From Zeus faber (taxonomy: Eukaryota > Chordata > Actinopteri > Zeiformes > Zeidae), in the NCBI GenBank assembly GCA_960531495.1, contig OY482848.1, forward strand, positions 29,404,708 through 29,468,707: a stretch of 64,000 bases of DNA. Reading direction: 5' to 3'. Position numbers and translations under genes: made by a program. This document shows, in pieces, positions 55,501-64,000 of the stretch (the first letter of the stretch is position 1; each line of letters opens with the position of its first letter). The notes below the pieces were generated by a model. The model was not told the DNA's origin and did no database searches. It worked only from the letters and a program-made list of their open reading frames with translations.

Positions 55501-58500
55501 CCAGCAGAAACGACAACACCAGCAGCGACAACACCAGCAGCAACAATAGCAGCAATAAAATCTGTAGCAACAGCAACAGCAGCAACAACAGAAACAACAA
55601 CTGGAACAGCAGCAGCAGCTACAGTAGAGACAACAGAAACAGTGCACAAGCAAAGACGTCACCGGAACCGGAAGTGGTAGCTCTCACCGGAACCTGAAAT
55701 CTCCTCCTCTGTAATGAGTCAACAGTGTGTACCATCTCATCTCAACGAAGTAACGCAAAGAATACATCACCGGAATCGGACATGGTAGCCCTCACCGGAA
55801 ACTAAAATTTCAACAGGGTGCACCGTCTCATCTTAATCCAGTCACGGTCCTTTAATTAGTGTCCCGGAATTACGGGTGAAGTTTACATTCAGACATCGGG
55901 AGGGAGATTCTTTTGACTCTCTCTCTCCGAAAACACACCGTTCTTATGATCCTCTCACTGTAATCTCACAACAGAAACAACAACAACAGCAACAGAAACA
56001 GCAGCAGCTGCCACAAAACAACAACAGCAGCAGCAGCAACATAAACTCCAGCAGCAACAACAACAAGAACAACAGCAAAACTGACAATACAACGCACATG
56101 CAAAGACGTCACCGGAACCGGAAGTCGTAGCTTTCACCGGAACCGGAAAAGTCACTCAGGTTAGAAATGTTTGAGATGGTTAAGTTGAGGTAGAAGGTTA
56201 GAGATGGTTAAGTTTAGGTATAAGTTTCGAGATGGTTATTCTTAGGTTTAATGTTCAAGATGGTTAAGTTAAGGGATAAGGTAAGAAATGGTTAAGTTTA
56301 GGTATAAAGTTAGCAGCAGCAACAACACCAGCAGCAGCGACAACGTCAGTTTAGGAATAAGGTTAGCAGCTCAGACAACAACACCAGCAGCAATGACAAC
56401 ACCAGCAGGGACAACACCAGCAGTAACAACAGCAGCCACAAAAACAGTAGCAACAACACCAGCAGCAGCAACAGTAGCAGCAACAACAGCAGCAAAAACA
56501 GAAACAACAACTGGAACAGCAGCAGCACAGACGGTCAGAGCCATGAAATAGCAAGGATATCTCAGTGCGAACAATCTAAATTCCCTAATCCAAACAAGGT
56601 AAAGTTTGGAAAGGATTCAACAAAGTAACACACACACAAAGACGTCACTGGAATCGGAAGAGGTAGCCCTCGCCGGAAACGGAAATTTCCTCATCTGCAT
56701 TGAGTCAACAGTGTGTACCATCTCCTCTCAAGTAAGTAACGCACAGCGAAGAAGTCACTGGAACTGGAAGTGGTAGCTCTCAGCGGAAACGGAAATTTCA
56801 ACTGTGTGCACCATCTCATCTTATCCAGTCACGGTCCTTTAATTAGCGTCCCTAAATTACGGGTCAAGTTTTCATTTACATCTTGCAAGGGAGACCCTTT
56901 TGACTCTCTCTCTCCGAAATACACCCTTCTTATGATCCTCTCACTGTAATCTTACAACAGAAACAACAACAACAGCAGCAGAAACAACACCAGCAACAAC
57001 AAAAGAAACAGCAACAACAGCAACAGCAACAACAACAGCAGCAGCAGCAGTAGCAGCAGAAAAACTAGCATTAACAACAAAAACAACAACAGAAAACAAC
57101 AGCAGCAGCAACAGCTGAACCCCTCCCCCCCCCCACACACACACACACAGAAGTCAGTCATAGACTGTCGTGAACAGCAAGGTTTTTAACCAGCTTTTAA
57201 AAGTATTCAGTGTGGGGGGCTCTCTCAGGTCCCTCGGTAGGGTGTTCCATTGTTCCATTTACTTGGAGCAAAGATACAGAAAGCAGCTTCTCCTGCTTTA
57301 TAGTTGGTACAAGGGATAGTTAAAAGACCACTACCTGTGGACCTGAGAGTTCTTGCTGGTTCGTGTACAATTAGCATTTATTTTATATACTGAGGTGCAA
57401 GGCCATTTATAGCTTTATATACAAGTAGCAGAATCTTAAAATAAATTCTAGTTTTGACGGGGAGCCAATGTAGAGATCTATGAACAGGTGTGATGTGTTC
57501 AAATTTTTGTCCCAGTGAGAACGTGTACAGCCCGGTGTGTGTAATTCTTTACTGAGAGACAGATGACAGGTGTGTAGGTGTGTTTGTGTGACGACTGACA
57601 CACTATTGCAGGGGTATTCAATTCAAATTCAATGAGGTCCAGTTACAGAAAATGTCTTCAAGCAAAGGTCCGAAACATCACAATGTCTAACTTGCTTTAT
57701 GATTCAGTGCCATATTGAAGTAGCCCAGTAGTTGTATCAAGGTCTGTATGTAGTTAACAACTGACTGTCAAATCAAATAAATTACAATTATATAATATTT
57801 CAACAATGTTTTTTTATCAGTTTTCACATTGAACTGGAGGGATTATAAATAACAAGTACTCTAATAATATATATACATACAGATAATTATTCTTCTAATT
57901 TCAAATAAAATAAGGGCTGAATTTAAAAATAAAATACATAACAGAGCATTTCAATGACATGCATCTTAAAAAAAGTGCTAAATTAAAAGAAGTGCAGATT
58001 GAGTTTACCTTTCCCTTCTTTTTTAACTCCATTTCACATCTTAATCAATCTTACTAATTTACTAACTTATATAATTTTTTTAAATAAACAAGCTAAGAAT
58101 TGAACAGCTTTAACACTTTCCTCTTTCTTTCCCTGATATATATATATACAGTGGCACGGTGGCACAGTGCATTGCACTGCTGCCTCACAGCAAGAAGGTC
58201 CTGGGTTTGATTCCCGCCTGGGGCGCTGTTGGCTCCGTGCTCTGGGCGGGTTATCTCCCAAATAGGAGCCTTTCTGTGTGGAGTTTGCATGTTCTACCCG
58301 TGCTCACATGGGGTTTCCTCCACCTCATGTCAGTAAGGACCCCCACTAAAAAACATGCACCCATCATCATCTGACCAGCGATGGACATTTATCACCTGGT
58401 CCCCGGGTGTGTCCACGTATGCTGCCCACTGCTTCTGGCTGTGCTCCTGGAGGAAGGACAAGCCAGGATGGGTCAAATGCAGAGGATCCATTTCACCGGC

Positions 58501-61295
58501 CACCATCAAAAGCATGTGTTTTAGTGTGGTGTGTTGCGTGACGAATAAAGACTGTTTCTTCTTCTATATATCACAATCCACCACCTTCGCTTGTTCAGTG
58601 AGAAAAAAAAAAAAGATTTAAAATCCTGCCAGGATTTTAAATCTGGGCTAGGATGGTGTCAGAGCCATGCTCATGCACATGTGTAGGTGCTCATTGGTGA
58701 GCCTGGAATTATATCTGGTTTTATGAATGTTCATTGTGGAGAAAGCTGCCTCAAAGCTGTATGTGGAGCGAATATGGTCAATATGTACAGGGCTACTTTC
58801 CTCAGACCTGCGAAAGCTGTCTCTGAGCCTATTTGGAGCCAGGCAGTGGCAGGGTCAGTTCCTCCAAAATGCTCTTCCAGGGCCACATTTGATTTGGAGC
58901 TCAACCAGTTTAATTTGGAGAGGCCCAACTTTTGCCCACTTGAAGTGCTGTGTGTCTTCCATTGAGAACCCCCTTATATCCTTGATGAGGAATGGGTCCG
59001 GAATGTACAGGGTGAGCTGCTGTCCAAGGCTGAAGCTGTCAAAATGTTTGTTGAAGTCTAGGTCTGAACAAAGTCAACAGAAGAAGATACCAATCTCTCT
59101 CACACCAAACCTACTCCTGCACTGTTGGGAAGTGTGCAGTCTCCCTGCAGGTCTCCCTTGAATACCTCAAGTTTCCTCTGGAATGAGTTAACAGGCTGTC
59201 ATCAGGTCACAAAGTGAATTGTCCTTGCCCTGTAGCTTAAAATTCAGTTCATTCAGGTGTGAGGTGATATAAACCAAAAAAGCCACAACATCTCTCTTCT
59301 TCTCATCTTCACGACCAATTGATGAATAATGCAATTATACAAGATGAGATCAGGATTGTCCTCTTTTATTCTTGCCACAGCTCCTTTCTCTCTCCCTACC
59401 ATGGCAGGGGCTCCATCTGTGGTTATTGAAACCACCTGTTTCGGCTCTATTCCCCTGTTCACTGGCATCTCCTTTATGGCCAGGTAGATGTCCTCTCCCC
59501 TTGTACTGGTCTGAAGGTGTGGAACACCTAACAGGTCTTCACAGAACTCATTGTTCTCCTTGTTGAAGAACCTTCCATAAACTAATGTCAGCCACATCAG
59601 TGGACTCCTCTACAGCTAAGCCTACGCATGGAGCCTTATGAATTGCTTCATCCAGTTGTGGGAGCACATCCTGGGTTAACATCTCAGCTTTCTTTGTGGC
59701 TGATGATGCTGACACAAGTATTTGCTTTATTAGTTCACAAAACTCTTCTTTTTGGTTTCCCTCAAAGGTTTCAGCTACCGCACTCATGCACTCCTTGACA
59801 ACCTCTCCGTCAGTAAATGTTTTTTTTATGTTGACCCAAAATCCAAGCAACTTTAAGGGAACATTGTTGGGCAGTGAATGAATGTGTTAGAATTCTGGTG
59901 GATTGATCATATTGGGCTTTTAGATTGTTTTTTTTTCTGTGCTCTCAGTTAGGATTTGAGCGGGTGTGTTGGTAGAACTCTGTGCTTCATCTCCTAGTGG
60001 TGCTTCACTTTGCAGCTTTTAATAATCGTCACGGTCTCGGAACATATGAGACATACTGGTTTTGAACTGCCCTTGGGAAGAATGAACATGAACTCTCTAG
60101 TTTTCTCTTTTTAGAGCATGCCATGTGAATTGACTTTTCTGTGACTGACTTACTTAGTTCTCTCACTGTGTGACTCTCCTCTCTCGACTCGGCTCTCAAC
60201 TGTGTGAGAGTGAGCGCTTGTTGGAAAGTGCAGATTTGATTGGATGAGTAACATCATGTGAGATAATATACAACACATGCAATTGGTCCGTGACGTTCCT
60301 GGACCCCTCCTCCAGTACCGTAAGGAAAAGACAAAAATTGTGCCGATTAAAATAGAAACGCTCTGTCAAATGTGTTAATTCTCAATAATTTATGGCTTCC
60401 TGATGTGGGGATGGGATGGTTTAAGCAGCCACACTTGACCTGGATCTAGGTGATTGGGTCAGAGTGGCTGCATACCTGTTGCTCATTGGTTTGGCTTACG
60501 AGCAACAGGTTAAAACCCCCATCCTCACACTCACTCAGGAGAGGAGCCCTGTCATGACATGTTCGATCTGCTCCTGGCTAATGCCACCTAGCCTCCTCTC
60601 TACAATAAGCTGGTGTCTACAACCCATCGTCTTCCAAGGGCCCTGGAAACGGCACTTGGGTGGCGTGTGGCAGGCAGAATTGCCACAGTGTTATAGGTCC
60701 GGGTCCGGACAGGACCACGGTCCGCCAATTAGTGACCTCTGCACTATTCTACCTGATCGGTTAGGGCAAGAGGTGAAACACAAACTGTCATCATGAATGA
60801 CTCTCATTCTCCTTTTGTCCCTACTTTCCTCTGCCCAACCTCCTGCCTCAGCCCTTTTCAATTGTGCCTGCATTCAGACATTTTTAGCCTGGTAAAATCC
60901 TGCTGCTGGTCCATAGAAATGAGGATTCATAATTATTTACACACAAAACCACACACATCAGGGTTTTGTAGTACTTGAGTGTGGATTATGTCCCAAGTCT
61001 TACGAAATCTCTTGAGTTCACATATTGAATGACACGGTTACTGTCTGAAAATGTATTCATTATTAGTTAAAATCCATTCAAGTCAGAAACTGCCATTTAT
61101 TTTCAATATATTTGGAAGCAAACATGGACTTCAATGAGATATAAAAAAATTAGATAGAAAAAATAGATAGAGAGTTGTCACCTTAAAGGCTAGGGCTTGC
61201 CTTGGACTTATTGAGCTTTAGTCTTGGTATTGACTCTTGTCTCACATCCCCTAAGCCCTAGTTTTTACCTTGGTAGTCTTAAACATCAACATCAA

Positions 61296-61354
<59 letters not shown>

Positions 61355-63910
61355 TCCAACCTGCCAGGTTCTCCAGAGGTTGGTCAGGCCTGATGAGGGC
61401 GCTGTAGGGTGACGTGTTCCCTAGCTCCACCCAATTACTGTGGCTGTAGAAATCCTGACAGAACAAACCATCATCATCAAAATGTATGTAATCTGCACAA
61501 ATATAACATAAGTGTAGTGCCCCCCCCCTCCCCTATTGGTGTTTGGTGGGACCAGGGGTGGGCAAGCACAAGATGCATACATATCGAACATAAACAGAAG
61601 AAAAGCATTATAGTGTTAATACACTTACCTTTTAGTAGGAACAGTGTTGTTGATCACTCATTTTTGCCAGTGCATCCAAGTCTGGTGTTAGTTTTGTTGT
61701 GGCAATTCTCAGAACAGATCTGAGGTGTTGGTGTTCATACATAGAGCCAAACAACACCAGCAGCCTCGATGCCATCTTCTGGATGTTTGGAAATTTGGCT
61801 GCGCTTAATGAAGCATAAAACTCATCCAGTTTAAGAGAGTTGAACTTCTCCTTTAAGACAGTGTCACATTGGAGATCAATCAGTTCCAACTGCAACTCCT
61901 GTGGCGCCGTTTCAGGGTCTTGTGAGAAGGGACATGACACCAGCTGAAGTGACTTGTCAATTTTTCCAAAATCAGAGAACCGAGGGCAGAATTCTTCATG
62001 CAGGTCATCCAGTGATTTCCTGTATTTTTTCACATGTTGTGGGGCCTCTTTCAATGTAGCCAGTGTGGGGAAATGAGCAAATGACTTGTTTGACATTTGC
62101 TTTGAGAATAAAGCTAGCTTGGTTTTGAAGACTCTGACGTTTGTATGCATTTCATGCACAAACTGGTCTTTCCCTTGTAGCTTCACGTTCAGCTCATTCA
62201 TGTGTGTCAGTATGTCCACAGCAAAAGCTAAATCACATATCCAATCTGTGTCACTCAGCTCAGGAAACTTGTCAGCATTCTCAAGTAGCTCCAAAAATGA
62301 CATAATCTCCTGTTTGAGCTCCCACACTCGTTGACATACTTTCCCCAAACTTAACCAGCGGACATTAGAATGGTAAAGCAAGTCCCTGTGATCAGCGTCA
62401 GTTTCTTCAAGAAACTTAATAAACTGACGATGGGGAAGTCCCCTCGCTCGAATAAAGTTAACAAGTTCTACATCTGGCTTCACCACGTGGTCAAGCTGCA
62501 ATCTGGATTTACACAGTGCTTCCTGGTGAATTATGCAGTGTAGGAAAATTACCTCCTGCTCAGGGTTGTCCTCTTTCACCCTCTCCTGGATTCTTTTGAG
62601 CAGTCCAACGTTTTTCCCGTTTAGTCTGATTTGGCGATCCATCTGTGGTAATGTTCCACGGCCAAAAACTCCTCCGTTTTCTCAAAATTGTCATTAATCC
62701 CTCTGATAAAAATTAAAAGCTGAGCGGTGTCCTTTATGTAATTACTTTTGTCCAGTGCCAAAGAATATAATGTAAATGACTCCGCTTTTTTGTTTAGCTT
62801 GCATGCTAAGTCTTCGTCAGTTAATTCAACACGGCGAGTCACTGTCCTTCGTGATAAGCTATTTTTTTCAAATTTGTTCTTGCTCCCAGGACACAAGATA
62901 TCTGCTGTCTCTACCATGCACTCTTTGAGAAACTCCCTTTCGGAGAAAGGCTTGCTGGCTTTTGCTAATTTGAATGCCAGCAAATAACTTGCCTTAGTGC
63001 TTGATTCTTGGATGGCAGTTTGTCGGATAAAGGTGTTTTGCTGAGCCTGCAAGCCAGCTGCCAACCTCTGAGCGGTAGCCGTCCGTTATGCGTTGATTGG
63101 TTGTTAGCATAATTAGCATGCTTGGTAGAAAACTAAGGGCTGATGTATTCCTTTAAAACCGCAATCGTTTCTTGGCAAATAAGACATACAGCCTTTGACC
63201 AGACCTAGGTAAAAAAATATTTAGTTGTCCATTCCTTATTAAACACTCGGCACTCACTGTCGACTTTTCTTTTCTTTGGCCCACTCATTGTTGCAGATGG
63301 GTTCAGAGTAGTAGCAGAGTAATAACAGAGCTCGGGCTCCGCAAAATCAAGTCACTGTGCCTAATGTGCCACCTGGTGAAACGCCAGGCATTACAGGTCA
63401 AGGTGAAATGAATGCAGTCATAATTATGAATTCTGTACCAATCTTCGGCGGGCCGGATTAAAAAGACCAACGGGCCGGATGTGGCCCGTGGGCCGTAGTT
63501 TGCCCACCCCTGGGTTAGACCCATAGGAGTGCTCACTTCTGGCTTGTCCCCCAAAATGCATTATCAATTCCACACCCCATTGACTTAGCATTTGCCACAA
63601 ATGCAACAGCAAGTAATACACATGCATTTGTACTGAACTGATCCGTCTCTTGCATTGGTTAATTTCTCTGTTAGTCCATCCTTCTGTCCATCCACCCAGC
63701 CACCAATCCATCTAACCATGCACCATGCGACTCATCATTCCATTAGTCCAAACTTCCACCATTCCATCCATCCACCCATCAACCAACTTTTCCACTCACC
63801 CATCCATCCATCTGTCTGTCTAACCTGTAGTGTGTGACAGATGCGTCCCAAAGTGAGTCTTCCTGAGACAAAGTTCTTCAACTTCACGCTGGCCTTCACC
63901 GCTGACATTC
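37200..63910 (-). CDS. vwa7: von Willebrand factor A domain-containing protein 7-like, 5' end outside window
   Basis: Fifteen coding exons in transcription order: 63910-63825, 61454-61361, 54301-54173, 54053-53867, 53583-53414, 52571-52459, 50914-50798, 47605-47402, 42225-42090, 41937-41785, 41346-41254, 41056-40947, 40703-40536, 38172-37876, 37622-37200. All are GT-AG with agreeing phases, giving about 825 residues plus the missing N-terminus. Family hallmarks in order: [25 protein letters not shown] and GGINKDD; the VWA domain with MIDAS box [20 protein letters not shown] and [10 protein letters not shown]; a GRRRRRQ cleavage-like site; then Ig/beta-sandwich-like repeats. The C-terminus has a Thr-rich stretch and a hydrophobic end ([16 protein letters not shown]), suggesting a GPI signal or membrane anchor. 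The molecular function of VWA7 is poorly known; extracellular location is inferred. Confidence 0.9.
38771..40425 (+). mobile_element. L2-type LINE, 5'-truncated, with uninterrupted RT reading frame
   Basis: 38771-40267 is a single open frame of 498 residues covering the reverse transcriptase and C-terminal region: [20 protein letters not shown], motif [13 protein letters not shown], motif [14 protein letters not shown], motif [12 protein letters not shown], then [15 protein letters not shown] and PRWWNELP. The endonuclease is missing, so this is a truncated insertion. The 3' UTR ends with TCGCTTTGGATAAAAGCGTC and a (ATGTAA)n tail near 40400-40422. It lies antisense in the vwa7 intron between exons 40703-40536 and 38172-37876. 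The intact frame suggests recent arrival. Confidence 0.93.
42640..42852. repeat. Compound CA/TA microsatellite
   Basis: CA, then mixed TATACA, then (CA)n from 42786 to 42835, then TATA. vwa7 intron. The open frames across it are repeat artefacts. Confidence 0.95.
42965..43400 (+). repeat. Long direct repeat, left copy
   Basis: Similar along its whole length to 45020-45425, with substitutions and small indels. Shared landmarks include ATCAAGTATTTGA, ACTTTGTAATTTAAAAAATG, AAAAGCTGTGCAACATGTAG, ATCTCATGGTGACACACTG and ACACGCCCTGTCAGGACACAT. The two copies flank an RTE/Rex3-like fragment and lie upstream of a DIRS remnant, so they may be internal or terminal parts of that element. Confidence 0.8.
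43510..43548. repeat. (CA)n microsatellite
   Basis: About 19 CA units in a vwa7 intron, just right of the left direct repeat. Confidence 0.95.
43810..44645 (+). mobile_element. RTE/Rex3-like LINE reverse transcriptase, N-terminal fragment
   Basis: An open frame at 43870-44673 contains [58 protein letters not shown] and [15 protein letters not shown]. This is the fingers region of a fish non-LTR RT. It stops before the catalytic palm (truncated after [10 protein letters not shown] near 44610), so it is a fragment. RTE/Rex3 placement is from memory of similar fish elements. Confidence 0.75.
45020..45425 (+). repeat. Long direct repeat, right copy
   Basis: Partner of 42965-43400, same orientation. 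Directly followed by the DIRS-type sequence. Confidence 0.8.
45660..47155 (+). mobile_element. DIRS/Ngaro-like retrotransposon remnant with tyrosine recombinase
   Basis: 45985-46160 encodes [27 protein letters not shown] and [10 protein letters not shown], the N-terminal SAM-like part of DIRS tyrosine recombinases. 46649-46790 encodes the C-terminal catalytic block, [17 protein letters not shown] then [12 protein letters not shown], interrupted by an in-frame TGA. 47090-47155 has the typical terminal sequence rich in GGAGGCATAGCCCTTTAGGG, with an inverted TTACTGTAACTTTGTAACTACAG segment. Frames are broken, so it is inactive. No RT/RNase H block was recognised. Confidence 0.7.
47650..48300. 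other. vwa7 intronic stretch, nothing recognised
   Basis: No coding or repeat structure that I can name. Confidence 0.4.
48300..50430 (+). mobile_element. Decayed non-LTR retrotransposon (Rex1-like?) RT remnants
   Basis: 48390-48480 reads VVKACADQV, stop, [30 protein letters not shown]. 48690-48860 reads decayed motif A and thumb pieces ([19 protein letters not shown]). 49840-49900 reads [15 protein letters not shown], the catalytic FADD box. 50100-50430 reads [25 protein letters not shown] and [17 protein letters not shown]. Frames change repeatedly. About 950 bp of unrelated-looking sequence (48900-49840) separates the halves and may be a later insertion. Confidence 0.65.
51100..51430 (+). 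repeat. Possible LTR-like sequence in a vwa7 intron
   Basis: Contains a TATA-like CTATTTAAGCCTTGG near 51178 and the layout of a short LTR, similar in style to 12962-13307. No matching ends or target duplication were found, so this is weak. Confidence 0.25.
51430..52440. other. vwa7 intronic stretch, mostly featureless
   Basis: Contains a poly-G run (52272-52288) and a tRNA/SINE-like GGGCTCTACCTCCTGAGCCA segment near 51982. No gene seen. Confidence 0.4.
53150..53232 (+). mobile_element. Retroposon 3'-end-like repeat with (TTGAAC)n tail (copy 3)
   Basis: CATTTCACTGCATATATGTATG, TATGTGACAAATAATCTC, then tandem TTGAACT units. Same family as 5505-5610 and 6412-6502, but with a different tail unit. 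Confidence 0.6.
54986..57535 (-). mobile_element. Second copy of the apoh-intron LINE, 5'-truncated
   Basis: Its left end (GTCAAGTCAAGTCAAGTCACACTTTATTTATA) matches the tail of the LINE at 10746. 57150-57530 matches the RT C-terminal coding part at 12004-12370, including TTTTTAACC...CTTTTAAAAGTATTCAGT and GTGTTCCATT. In between, the CAG/CAA-rich region with CRE+ETS-like blocks is about twice as long as in the first copy (blocks near 55300, 55655, 55765, 56105, 56641 and 56753). The 5' side stops around 57535. Intron of vwa7, same strand as the gene. Confidence 0.85.
55090..57110. repeat. Expanded CAG/CAA and CRE+ETS-like monomer array
   Basis: Six GACGTCACCGGAACCGGAAG-type blocks with CAACAGCAG simple sequence, and GTTAAGTTTAGGTATAAGG-like short repeats between them. 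56540-56680 repeats sequence also present at the 5' end of the other LINE copy (16370-16530). The poly-Ser/poly-Asn/poly-Leu reading frames here are artefacts. Confidence 0.75.
58152..58565 (+). mobile_element. tRNA-derived SINE
   Basis: Starts GGCACGGTGGCACAGTG (A-box-like) and has GGGTTTGATTCCC (B box, consensus GGTTCGANTCC) about 45 nt later. It continues with TGTGTGGAGTTTGCATGTTC and TGGGGTTTCCTCC, and ends in a TTCTTCTTCT tail after GACGAATAAAGACTG. This is a Pol III promoter with a simple tail. It is inserted into the 3' part of the hAT element. Confidence 0.75.
58614..58644. repeat. Inverted repeat (14-bp arms, 3-nt spacer)
   Basis: 58614-58627 is the exact reverse complement of 58631-58644 around GCC, directly beside the hAT transposase stop. 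Confidence 0.95.
60310..61290. other. vwa7 intronic stretch, no gene recognised
   Basis: No supported coding region. A GGTCCGGGTCCGGAC segment near 60697 is locally GC-rich. Nothing else identified. Confidence 0.4.
61299..61348 (-). repeat. (AC)25 tract beside a vwa7 splice donor
   Basis: 25 AC units; on the vwa7 strand this is (GT)25 starting 12 nt after the 3' end of exon 61454-61361. The donor reads GGCAG|GTTGGAC and is followed by ATTTTGTGTG. Confidence 0.97.
61553..63512 (-). mobile_element. hAT transposon with both ends, defective transposase
   Basis: Terminal inverted repeats CAGGGGTGGGCAAGCAC (left) and CAGGGGTGGGCAAACTAC (right, reverse complement) are flanked by 8-bp near-duplications GGTGGGAC and GGTTAGAC. 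The minus-strand transposase begins near 63285 ([17 protein letters not shown], a BED-finger start with CLIC). It continues 63064-62640 ([35 protein letters not shown]) and 62642-61632 ([20 protein letters not shown], hAT C-terminal region). Frame breaks occur near 63220-63070, and about 60 codons seem to be missing near 62640, before the TTDGSPN block. It resembles host-domesticated GTF2IRD2/ZBED-type sequences but has transposon ends, so it is a transposon copy. Confidence 0.88.
63665..63822. repeat. CCAT/CATC-rich imperfect repeat
   Basis: Imperfect CCATCCAT units run up to the donor of vwa7 exon 63910-63825, so on the gene strand the intron begins with a GATG/ATGG-rich stretch. Confidence 0.8.
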
Positions 63911-64000
63911 CTAGACACACAGAATCAGATCAGCTTAGATGCAAAAGATCTATTGGTCACTGTTATCACTACATCTCTCATGGGAAATTGATTCATGATT

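Larger units (their letters stand above)
57611..60300 (-). mobile_element. hAT (Charlie-like) transposon remnant, interrupted by a SINE
   Basis: The left terminus CAGGGGTATTCAATTCAAAT at 57611 is a hAT-type end; the matching right end was not found. Minus-strand transposase pieces: 59850-59548 ([34 protein letters not shown]), 59500-59310 ([28 protein letters not shown]), and a C-terminal dimerisation block near 58770-58655 ([20 protein letters not shown], then [10 protein letters not shown] and a stop). Frames are broken. A SINE lies inside at 58152-58565. Confidence 0.75.

Noticed and set aside
54974-57161. Ser/Asn/Thr-rich and poly-Leu reading frames
   Set aside because: Same triplet-repeat artefact in the second LINE copy.
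58159-58230. A tRNA gene
   Set aside because: A and B boxes are present but there is no cloverleaf-compatible sequence, and the segment continues into a SINE body with a simple-repeat tail.
61632-63064. A domesticated hAT-derived host gene (ZBED/GTF2IRD2-like)
   Set aside because: Transposon termini and target duplication are present and the coding region is frame-broken, so exaptation is not supported.

Overview
This window looks like nuclear DNA of a ray-finned (teleost) fish. The evidence is vertebrate-type multi-exon genes with GT-AG introns, plus a dense set of repeats typical of fish: L2/CR1-like LINEs, an RTE/Rex3-like LINE, a DIRS tyrosine-recombinase element, Tc1, Tigger and hAT transposons, a tRNA-derived SINE, and long CA, TA and GA microsatellites. 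No operons, CRISPR arrays, rRNA genes or bona fide tRNA genes were seen.

Layout. 1-4140 is a decayed Ty3/gypsy retroelement (minus strand), cut by the left edge. 4150-8100 is intergenic and holds Tc1 and Tigger remnants, microsatellites and two perfect fold-back palindromes. 8280-17736 (+) is a complete eight-exon apolipoprotein H (beta-2-glycoprotein I) gene. Its fifth intron carries a long antisense LINE, itself split by a solo LTR. 19008-27495 (+) is a second, diverged eight-exon apoh copy with the same exon phases, so the two form a tandem duplication. 27600-30540 shows no gene. 30544-36139 (+) is a type II transmembrane C-type lectin receptor (CD209/CLEC4-like). It has a stalk of 24 tandem 14-residue coiled-coil repeats and an EPN/WND carbohydrate site. 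37200-63910 (-) holds the last 15 exons of a VWA7-like gene (von Willebrand factor A domain containing 7). It converges on the lectin gene and its 5' end lies beyond the right edge. Its introns are filled with an L2 with an uninterrupted RT reading frame, an RTE/Rex3-like fragment, a DIRS remnant, another decayed LINE, a second copy of the LINE found in the apoh intron, and two hAT elements.

Function. The host genes encode secreted or cell-surface proteins: two plasma-type phospholipid-binding sushi proteins, one Ca-dependent sugar-binding receptor, and one VWA-domain secreted or membrane-anchored protein. The neighbourhood has an innate-immunity flavour, but nothing in the sequence shows that the genes act together.

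Most notable: the apoh tandem pair with divergent C-termini; the lectin stalk minisatellite with a non-canonical splice donor and a possible in-frame cassette exon in the lectin domain; a LINE whose CRE+ETS-like motif occurs both at its 5' end and, as an array, in its 3' region; UG repeats placed right beside splice sites; and seven short-loop inverted repeats scattered in non-coding DNA.
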